Assembly (NCBI GenBank): GCA_030599055.1
Contig: JAUVOS010000171.1
Coordinates: 1-5,568 of the forward strand
Origin: Lutibacter sp.
GTDB taxonomy: Bacteria; Bacteroidota; Bacteroidia; Flavobacteriales; Flavobacteriaceae
DNA length: 5,568 nucleotides
Direction: 5' to 3'
Part shown: piece after piece, positions 1-5,568 of the stretch
Numbering within the stretch: position 1 is the first letter of the stretch
How the letters are laid out: every line of letters begins with the position of its first letter
Translations under genes and position numbers: made by a program
The notes under the pieces: generated by a model
Database searches by the model: none
What the model was told of the DNA's origin: nothing
Seen by the model: the letters and a program-made list of their open reading frames with translations, nothing else

Positions 1-338
1 TCAATAACAACCACAGCCTGTCCTTTTCGTATTTTATCTCCGATTAATAAGTTAGATTTTTTTACAGAACCACCATAAAATGATGTAATGGTTTCTTTGC
101 TGTGTGGTGGAATGTCAATTATTCCTGTAGTATTAATAACTTGGGGAAAGTTTTGTTTTATTAAAGAACCTAATTGCATTTTTTCACTTTCAAATTGTGC
201 TTTGGTTAGTTTTATTTCATCCTTTTGTGTTTCTTCTGCGACAATGGTTGTTTCTTGTTCTTTATTTCCTTTTTTTCCACAACTATTTAATAAAAATAGA
301 CTGATAATTATTAGAAGTATATATTTTATTGTTTTCAT
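1..338 (-). CDS. RND efflux periplasmic adaptor (CzcB/CusB type), lipoprotein, N-terminal part only
   Basis: The gene enters at an ATG at 336-338 and runs off the left edge, leaving 112 complete codons. An in-frame TAA at 363-365 lies upstream with no other start between, so this start is well fixed. Residues 1-20 form a lipoprotein signal peptide: K at 3 and 5, a hydrophobic core, and lipobox L17-N-S-C20. A hydrophilic Lys/Glu-rich linker follows (about 21-60). Residues about 70-112 look like the start of an HlyD/CusB-type adaptor: a TTGIIDIPP segment, then a GG-V-KK ... GDKIRKGQ pattern (89-107) typical of the first half of the biotinyl-lipoyl domain. In this family the adaptor bridges the inner-membrane RND pump and the outer-membrane channel and may pass metal to the pump. 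It starts 35 bases after the pump-TolC fusion, which supports the assignment. No acidic run follows C20, so a surface-export signal is not apparent. The metal-binding and hairpin regions are not visible. Family call is firm; exact substrate is not. Confidence 0.9.
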   Translation of the reverse strand, partial: MKTIKYILLIIISLFLLNSCGKKGNKEQETTIVAEETQKDEIKLTKAQFESEKMQLGSLIKQNFPQVINTTGIIDIPPHSKETITSFYGGSVKKSNLLIGDKIRKGQAVVVI

Positions 339-373
339 TTTATAAAGTTTTAATGGAATCTTTTATTATTAGT

Positions 374-3300
374 TTAAAGACTTCTGTTGTTTATTTGAAT
401 TACTATTTGATTGTACTTAGATAGGTTTTCTAAATAGCTTAATTTAATTTCAAAACTATTTTCTACACTTTGTATATATTGAAAAAAATCAATTTCACCT
501 TCTCTAAAAGTTCGATTTGCTGTTTTAAGTATTGTATTTGATAAATTTTCACCTTCATTCTGATAATAATCTATTTGTAACTTAACCTTTTCCAATGCTA
601 TAAGTAAGTGTTTGTATTTGAAAGTAACTTGTTGCTTATAATTTTGAGTTTCTTGCATTGCAATATCATTCTCTATCTTGTTTGCATTTATTTTTGCTTT
701 TAGATTACTTCTAAAGATAGGTATATTCATTCCTATTTGAAATGTATGAATATTACCCGAATAAAAAGTATTATCACCATAAGTGAGCTCTAGATTAAAG
801 TCAGGTAATAGGTCTTTTTTAGCAAGTTTAGTTTTATAGGACAGCCTATTCTCTTGTGTTTTAAAAAAAGCTAACACTTTGTCGTCTTTTATAGATAAAC
901 CCAGTAATGGTAGCTCATCTAAATTAGTTATTACTATTTCAAAATCGGATTCTGCTTGAACAATATGCTTTATTTTAAGCTTTGTCAATTCAACATCTTT
1001 TTGAGACTGAATGTATTGTAATTGTATTTGCCTGTACTTAGATTGAGCTGTAATTTTCTCTAAATAATTGGTTTCTCCAAGTTCAAATTTTCTATTGGCA
1101 TTATTTCTGAAATCACTATATAAACTGTCTAAATATTTATAAATAATTTCTTCCTTTTTGGAAAATATATACTCTTGATAAGTGCTTTCTAACCAACGAT
1201 CAATCTTTTGTTTTTCTACTAAAAATAGCGCATTTGCAATTTCAATTTCCGATTCTTTATAGTTTTTAGTCGCTTTATAAACAGACGGTAATTTAAAACT
1301 TTGAGCAATTCCAAATGTGTTTAAAGAACCCGTAGTTTCAGTTACTCTATCCTTTTCATATTGGTAAAATAATTGTGTTTTATCAAAATTGTTTGGTGCT
1401 TCTGCTAAAATTTTATTTTGCTCAATAAACAATTGTTTTGTTTTTAACAGCTTATTATTTTTATAAGCCAATTGTTTTAAATCATCTAAAGAAAGTGGTT
1501 GGTTTTGCGCTTGTAATCCTAAAGAGAAAAGAATTAAAATAATGCCTATCACTTTTCCTTTTTTGTCTTTAAGATGAAAACGTTTCCGCTCCCTTTTACT
1601 ATCAAAAATAGAATATAAAATGGGCAAAACTAAAAGTGTCAATAAAGTAGAAGTTATCAAGCCTCCGATAACTACAGTAGCTAAAGGGCGTTGCACTTCT
1701 GCTCCTGCACCATTTGAAATTGCCATAGGTAAAAATCCTAAAGCTGCTGCTAAGGCCGTTAATAATACAGCTCGCAATCTGTTTTTTGCACCCAAAATAA
1801 TTAATTCATCATCTGTTTTCATACCTCTATGTTTTAATTCTTTAAATTCTTCAATCAATACAATTCCGTTTAAAACGGCAATACCAAACAGAGCAATAAA
1901 CCCAACACCTGCCGAAATACTAAAAGGCAAATCACGCATCCATAGAAAAACGATTCCTCCTACGGCAGCAAAAGGAATGGCCGAATAAATTATCAAGGCT
2001 TCTTTAGCAGAATTAAATGCGAAAAATAACAAAACAAAAATCAAAATCAATGCAATTGGTACTGCTATGGCTAATCTTGTTTTTGCAGATTGCAAATTTT
2101 CAAATTGTCCTCCATAAGTAATTGAATATCCTACAGGAATTTTAACTTTTTTATCAATACTGTTTTTAATATCATCTACTACGGATTGTAAATCTCTATC
2201 ACGAACATTAACACCAACTACAACTCTACGCTTCGTGTCATCACGAGATATTTTTGCAGCTCCTTTTCTATAAGAAATACTCGCTACTTCACTCAAGGGT
2301 ATTTTTCCTCCATTAGGTAGGTCTATAAATAAGTTTTGTAAATCGCTTATATCTTGACGGTTATTTTTGTCTAATCGTAAAACTAAATCAAATTTCTTTT
2401 CTCCATCAAAAATACTGCCTGCGGTATAACCCGAAAATCCCATAGTAATCATATCATTTATCTGAGCAATATTCAAACCATAACGTGCAATTTTACTACG
2501 ATTAAATTTTACATTCATTTGTGGCAAACCCGCTGTTTTTTCTACAGTAATATCAGCCGCACCTGCTACATTTTCAATAACTCGTTTTATTTCGTTTGCT
2601 TTTTGGTCTAATACAACTAAATCTTCACCATAAATTTTAATCGCGATATCTGAACGTACTCCTGAGATTAACTCGTTAAAACGCATCTCTATTGGTTGCG
2701 TAAATTCTACTTCCATATTAGGAATTATTTCGAGTGCTTCTTTAAATTTATCGGCTAACTCGTCTTTTGTTTTTGCTGTTATCCATTCTCCTTTAGGCTT
2801 TAATGTAATAATAACATCGCTTTCTTCCATAGACATTGGGTCAGTTGGCACTTCTGCTGCTCCAATTCTACTTACTACTTGTTTGACTTCTGGAAATTTT
2901 TTAATTATTTGTTCAATTTTAGTAGTAATTTCTACCGTATTTTTTAAAGAAGTCCCTGTTTTTAAAACAGGTTGAATTACAAAATCACCCTCGTCTAAAG
3001 TGGGTACAAATTCGGCTCCCAATGTGGAAAAAATGTAGAATGATATGGCTAAAACTAAAACAGATAGGCTAATCACTAGCTTTTTAAATTTTAAAGCCCA
3101 ACGAATACTTGGTTCATACAAATTAGTTAAAAAACGCATTAACCTGACCGTAATGTTTTTGTCGGAAACATTGCTTGGTTTTATAACTAATGATGCAACC
3201 GCTGGAACATAGGTCAATCCTAAAATCATTGCTCCAATTAATGCAAAACTAAAGGTCATTGCCATAGGTTTAAACATTTTACCTTCAATTCCGCCAAGAG

Positions 3301-4705
3301 TTAAAATCGGGATAAATACTATTAAAATAATTAATTGTCCAAAAATAGCTGAGGACATCATTTTAGATGATGCGCCATAAGTAACATCATCTCGTACATC
3401 TTGTGCTTCTGAATCATTTAATGTGAGAAAGTCTTTCTTTTTAGACGTTATCTTAAAAGAAACAAACTCTACAATAATAACCGCACCATCAATTATAATC
3501 CCAAAATCGATTGCTCCCAAACTCATTAAATTAGCATCTACACCAAAAACATACATCATCCCTAGGGTAAACATCAAAGATAAAGGAATCACCGACGCTA
3601 CTACTATACCCGAACGCCAATTACCAAGTAACAAGATCACTACAAAAATTACGATTAAACTTCCTAAAATTAAATTTTCATAAACGGTAAAAGTGGTTTT
3701 AGAAATAAGTTCACTTCGTTCTAAAAAACCGTTGATATACACACCTTCTGGCAATGATTTTTCAATAGATTTGATGCGTTCGTGTACCGATTCGATTACT
3801 TTTTTAGAGTTTCCGCCCTTTAGCATCATCACTTGTCCAAGTACTTTTTCACCTTCGCCATTGGCTGTAATTGCTCCAAATCGTGTAGCCGAACCAAAAC
3901 CTACTTTTGCAATATCTTTAATTAAGATAGGCAACCCATTTCTGTTAATTACTACTGTGTTTTCAATATCATCTAAGGAAGTCATTAAGCCTTCGCCACG
4001 AATAAAATATGATTGATTTGTTTTTTCTATATAACCACCACCTGCAATACTGTTGTTTTTCTCTAGAGCAGTAAAAACATCAGCTGTAGTGATATTCATA
4101 GCATTTAATTTTTGCGTATTAATTGCAACTTCGTATTGTTTTAAAAATCCGCCCCAAGTATTTACTTCAACTACACCTTGTATTCCTGATAATTGACGTT
4201 TTACAATCCAGTCTTGTATCGTTCTCAGTTTAGTTGCATCATATTTATCTTCATAGCCTTCTTTTACATCTAAAATATATTGGTATATTTCTCCGAGTCC
4301 TGTAGTGATTGGTCCCATTTCTGGCGAACCAAATCCTTCGGGAATACTTTCGCGAACAGTTATCAATTTTTCGGCAATCAGCTGTCTTGGTAAATAAGTC
4401 CCCATATTTTCTTCAAAGACAATAGTAACTACCGATAATCCAAATTTAGAAACGGATCTAATCTCTACTACTCCTGGTAAATTAGACATTTCTAACTCTA
4501 CTGGATAAGTGATAAATTGCTCAATATCTTGTGTCGATAAATTTTGCGAAGTAGTAATTACTTGTACTTGATTATTGGTAACATCAGGAACAGCTCCAAT
4601 AGGTATTTGTGTTAGCGAATAAATTCCAAAACCTACTATAAACGTAGTAAATAGAAATACTATAAATCTATTTTTTATACTAAACTTTATGATTTTTGAT
4701 AACAT
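374..4705 (-). CDS. czcA: CzcA/CusA-type heavy-metal RND efflux pump fused to a TolC-like outer membrane factor
   Basis: Residues 1-1034 are a complete heavy-metal RND proton antiporter, close to the usual ~1050 of CzcA/CusA. TM1 is about 13-30, the first periplasmic porter loop 31-340, TM2-6 about 342-507, TM7 about 542-560, the second loop 561-875, and TM8-12 about 878-1034. TM4 carries DFGIIIDGAVIIVE at 400-413, so D400, D406 and E413 match the proton-relay residues D402, D408 and E415 of CzcA. Aligned from memory with CusA, the Met triad M573/M623/M672 becomes Q578, E628 and E678, favouring divalent cations over Cu(I)/Ag(I). A basic linker (1035-1051) and a signal-peptide-like stretch (1052-1066) lead to a TolC/OEP domain, 1068-1443. 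That domain shows the two OEP halves, with FELGETNYLEKITAQSKY (1207-1224) and TFREGEIDFFQYIQSVENSF (1399-1418) as equivalent helix starts and NIPIFRSNLKAKINANK near 1327-1343. At roughly 376 residues it is shorter than E. coli TolC. The ATG at 4703-4705 is preceded by an in-frame TAA at 4715-4717; there is no clear Shine-Dalgarno. Such fusions occur in Bacteroidetes, so this is probably not an assembly error. The symbol reflects the motif type; annotators may also call it cusA. Confidence 0.95.
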   Translation of the reverse strand: MLSKIIKFSIKNRFIVFLFTTFIVGFGIYSLTQIPIGAVPDVTNNQVQVITTSQNLSTQDIEQFITYPVELEMSNLPGVVEIRSVSKFGLSVVTIVFEENMGTYLPRQLIAEKLITVRESIPEGFGSPEMGPITTGLGEIYQYILDVKEGYEDKYDATKLRTIQDWIVKRQLSGIQGVVEVNTWGGFLKQYEVAINTQKLNAMNITTADVFTALEKNNSIAGGGYIEKTNQSYFIRGEGLMTSLDDIENTVVINRNGLPILIKDIAKVGFGSATRFGAITANGEGEKVLGQVMMLKGGNSKKVIESVHERIKSIEKSLPEGVYINGFLERSELISKTTFTVYENLILGSLIVIFVVILLLGNWRSGIVVASVIPLSLMFTLGMMYVFGVDANLMSLGAIDFGIIIDGAVIIVEFVSFKITSKKKDFLTLNDSEAQDVRDDVTYGASSKMMSSAIFGQLIILIVFIPILTLGGIEGKMFKPMAMTFSFALIGAMILGLTYVPAVASLVIKPSNVSDKNITVRLMRFLTNLYEPSIRWALKFKKLVISLSVLVLAISFYIFSTLGAEFVPTLDEGDFVIQPVLKTGTSLKNTVEITTKIEQIIKKFPEVKQVVSRIGAAEVPTDPMSMEESDVIITLKPKGEWITAKTKDELADKFKEALEIIPNMEVEFTQPIEMRFNELISGVRSDIAIKIYGEDLVVLDQKANEIKRVIENVAGAADITVEKTAGLPQMNVKFNRSKIARYGLNIAQINDMITMGFSGYTAGSIFDGEKKFDLVLRLDKNNRQDISDLQNLFIDLPNGGKIPLSEVASISYRKGAAKISRDDTKRRVVVGVNVRDRDLQSVVDDIKNSIDKKVKIPVGYSITYGGQFENLQSAKTRLAIAVPIALILIFVLLFFAFNSAKEALIIYSAIPFAAVGGIVFLWMRDLPFSISAGVGFIALFGIAVLNGIVLIEEFKELKHRGMKTDDELIILGAKNRLRAVLLTALAAALGFLPMAISNGAGAEVQRPLATVVIGGLITSTLLTLLVLPILYSIFDSKRERKRFHLKDKKGKVIGIILILFSLGLQAQNQPLSLDDLKQLAYKNNKLLKTKQLFIEQNKILAEAPNNFDKTQLFYQYEKDRVTETTGSLNTFGIAQSFKLPSVYKATKNYKESEIEIANALFLVEKQKIDRWLESTYQEYIFSKKEEIIYKYLDSLYSDFRNNANRKFELGETNYLEKITAQSKYRQIQLQYIQSQKDVELTKLKIKHIVQAESDFEIVITNLDELPLLGLSIKDDKVLAFFKTQENRLSYKTKLAKKDLLPDFNLELTYGDNTFYSGNIHTFQIGMNIPIFRSNLKAKINANKIENDIAMQETQNYKQQVTFKYKHLLIALEKVKLQIDYYQNEGENLSNTILKTANRTFREGEIDFFQYIQSVENSFEIKLSYLENLSKYNQIVIQINNRSL
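1508..1603 (-). other. Pump-TolC junction: basic linker plus embedded signal-peptide-like segment
   Basis: This codes for residues 1035-1066 of the fusion. D1035 to K1051 holds nine Lys/Arg residues, as expected for a cytoplasmic tail after RND TM12. Residues 1052-1064 are hydrophobic (VIGIILILFSLGL), followed by Q-A and then Q1067-N. This resembles the n-, h- and c-regions of an exported protein, with a possible signal peptidase I site after A1066 (L at -3, A at -1). The topology fits: the RND C-terminus is cytoplasmic, so a further membrane crossing is needed to put the TolC domain in the periplasm and outer membrane. A GTG at 1550-1552 (V1052) sits three bases after AAGGA, but a start there would lack the basic n-region. 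Whether cleavage happens is not shown by the sequence. Confidence 0.6.
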
Positions 4706-4811
4706 TGTCTTGTTTTATTGTGAGTTGAATTGATGAAATCGGTATTGATTTTTTAAATGTCACTATGAATGAAATGAAACAATCGTTTTTAGATGACGAG
4801 TTACTACATTA
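4706..4811. other. 106-base intergenic gap upstream of the pump gene
   Basis: This is the longest gap between genes in the window. It is AT-rich and, on the minus strand, has a run of related TTTCAT/TTCAT units around 4766-4780. I found no convincing Bacteroidetes -7 element (TAnnTTTG), no clear hairpin terminator for the lipoprotein gene and no obvious operator palindrome. It could hold an untypical internal promoter or metal-responsive site, or simply be a leader within a longer transcript. Confidence 0.4.
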
Positions 4812-5102
4812 TTAATTTTTCACTCTGTTTCTACTGTAATGATGAATAGGATTTTTACAATTTCCTTTATGCGCCATAAAACCAAAGCCCATATTTATAT
4901 TTGGACTTTTTTTGTAAAAAATGTACTCACAACCATCAATTTCAATAATTTCTAATTGATGAACATCAATACTATTGATTAAATGTTTCGGTAATTCTAC
5001 TATTTTTTCTTCTACTTTTTCTTTCGTTTTGGTTTCACAAGATGTAAAGAATAAAAGTGTTGCTAACAGCATAGACGAGATGATGATTCCTTTGATTTCC
5101 AT
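4812..5102 (-). CDS. Small lipoprotein of unknown function with conserved-looking Cys/His residues
   Basis: This 96-residue protein has a lipoprotein signal peptide: K4, a hydrophobic core at about 5-19, and F19-T-S-C22 as lipobox (F at -3 is less usual but tolerated in Bacteroidetes). A charged linker rich in Lys, Glu and Thr (23-35) follows, then a small domain at about 38-88. That domain contains IEIDGCEYIFY (54-63) and AHKGNCKNPIHH (77-88), which put C58, H78, C82, H87 and H88 together. The CEY ... HKGNCK pattern resembles many short uncharacterised Bacteroidetes proteins I recall, with no established function. The start at 5100-5102 is supported by an in-frame TAA at 5115-5117 and by the signal peptide; the next Met (residue 11) would destroy it. 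It begins 4 bases after the nhaA stop and precedes the pump gene, so co-transcription is likely. A periplasm-facing metal-binding role is conceivable from the Cys/His content and neighbours, but unproven; the two domain cysteines could instead form a disulfide. Confidence 0.85.
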   Translation of the reverse strand: MEIKGIIISSMLLATLLFFTSCETKTKEKVEEKIVELPKHLINSIDVHQLEIIEIDGCEYIFYKKSPNINMGFGFMAHKGNCKNPIHHYSRNRVKN

Positions 5103-5106
5103 TTTA

Positions 5107-5568
5107 TTATTGTTTTAAGTTACTATTTGATTTATTATTTGTACTCGTTAATCTTAATACTATATAGCCTATAATTCCTGAAATTAACGAGCCTATAAGT
5201 ATCCCTATTTTTGCAGAATCAATATAAGATGGTGTTTCTGCAAAAGCCAAATTGGCAATAAAAATTGACATGGTGAAACCTACTCCTGCTAAGATTGCTA
5301 CACCAATTATTTGTTTAAATTTTATTCCATTTGGTAATTCGGTTATTTTTAATTTTACACCTATAAAAGAAAATACTGATATGCCGACTAGCTTACCAGC
5401 AAATAATCCAATAACGATATTTGTGATTAATGAATAGTCTAAATTCATATCTGTATTTATCATAACGCCAGCATTTGCCAGCGCAAAAACTGGCATTATA
5501 AAAAAGGCTACCCAATGATGCAAACCATATTCGAGATCTTGTAAAGGAGACCTTACTTTTTCTGTACA
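5107..5568 (-). CDS. nhaA: Na+/H+ antiporter NhaA, C-terminal part only
   Basis: The reading frame is open to the right edge, so the 5' part is missing and 153 residues remain of a protein usually near 390. A TTG at 5521-5523 is an internal Leu codon, not the start: the frame continues upstream through SPLQDLEYGLHHWVAFF, the conserved segment before NhaA TM IX. Visible family features are PVFALANAGV (fragment residues 26-35), FAGKLVGIS (56-64), where K59 corresponds to the functionally important K300 of E. coli TM X, and GVGFTMSIFIANLAF (95-109), the TM XI signature. A final membrane helix spans about 121-139, followed by a short polar tail rich in Asn, Lys and Ser. The aspartates of the ion-binding site (D163 and D164 in E. 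coli) lie in the missing part, so activity cannot be judged. NhaA is an inner-membrane protein that expels Na+ in exchange for protons and is activated at alkaline pH. The next gene starts 4 bases downstream on the same strand. Confidence 0.96.
   Translation of the reverse strand, partial: CTEKVRSPLQDLEYGLHHWVAFFIMPVFALANAGVMINTDMNLDYSLITNIVIGLFAGKLVGISVFSFIGVKLKITELPNGIKFKQIIGVAILAGVGFTMSIFIANLAFAETPSYIDSAKIGILIGSLISGIIGYIVLRLTSTNNKSNSNLKQ

Noticed and set aside
88..345. 85-residue plus-strand open frame
   Set aside because: It lies antisense to the adaptor N-terminus, which has a convincing lipoprotein signal and family motifs. The plus-strand translation resembles no family I know.
339..373. 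Terminator between the pump and adaptor genes
   Set aside because: The 35-base gap is AT-rich but shows no stable GC stem followed by a T-run; the genes are likely co-transcribed.
1500..1620. Frameshift or assembly error creating the pump-TolC fusion
   Set aside because: The frame is continuous across the junction, both sides are complete domains, and the same architecture is known in Bacteroidetes metal efflux proteins.
1620..1988. 122-residue plus-strand open frame
   Set aside because: Antisense to the conserved TM9-TM12 region of the RND pump; low-complexity Ala/Lys/Pro/Asn composition typical of a shadow frame.
3423..4016. Two plus-strand open frames (86 and 107 residues)
   Set aside because: Both are antisense to well-conserved pump sequence (TM2-TM4 and the first periplasmic loop) and have no recognisable domain or start signal.
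4765..4815. 16-codon plus-strand mini-frame starting MNEMKQSFLDD in the intergenic gap
   Set aside because: Within chance expectation for its length; no ribosome binding site or promoter was recognised, and it ends inside the 3' end of the lipoprotein gene on the other strand.
5252..5437. 61-residue plus-strand open frame
   Set aside because: Antisense to the NhaA TM X-XI region; the minus-strand reading carries the family signatures.
5107..5523. NhaA starting at TTG 5521-5523 as a complete 138-residue protein
   Set aside because: The same frame continues without a stop to the window edge and encodes conserved NhaA sequence upstream, so the TTG is an internal Leu codon and the gene is truncated by the window.

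Overview
The window is an AT-rich piece of what looks like a Flavobacteriia/Bacteroidetes chromosome or accessory region. Four signs point there: very AT-rich codon use (Asn, Lys and Ile rich proteins); starts preceded by A-rich leaders rather than clear Shine-Dalgarno sequences; lipoprotein signal peptides ending in S-C; and an RND pump fused at its C-terminus to a TolC-like outer membrane factor, an architecture I know from Bacteroidetes heavy-metal efflux loci. The genus cannot be fixed from this window.

All four genes lie on the minus strand, so transcription runs from high to low coordinates. In that order they are: (1) the C-terminal 153 residues of the Na+/H+ antiporter NhaA, 5107-5568, cut by the window edge; (2) a 96-residue lipoprotein of unknown function with conserved-looking Cys and His residues, 4812-5102, starting 4 bases after nhaA; (3) a 1443-residue CzcA/CusA-type heavy-metal RND pump fused to a TolC-like domain, 374-4705, after a 106-base gap; and (4) the first 112 residues of a lipoprotein periplasmic adaptor (CzcB/CusB type), 3-338 and running off the left edge, after a 35-base gap. 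The tight same-strand packing suggests one operon, with the 106-base gap the only plausible place for an internal promoter. No terminator was seen.

Functionally, the RND pump, outer membrane factor and adaptor together supply every part of a tripartite metal exporter, with two of the parts encoded as one polypeptide. The transmembrane proton-relay motif (D400, D406, E413) and the replacement of the CusA methionine triad by Gln/Glu/Glu favour a divalent cation such as Zn, Co, Cd or Ni over Cu(I)/Ag(I). NhaA and the Cys/His lipoprotein may contribute pH/Na+ homeostasis and periplasmic metal handling, but that is inference from position. The most interesting point is the pump-TolC junction, where a basic linker leads into what looks like an intact signal peptide with a signal peptidase I type site. 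The fusion may therefore be made as a polyprotein and cut into two mature proteins.

There is no RNA gene, mobile element, CRISPR array or long repeat that I can support, and no gene-free stretch longer than 106 bases.
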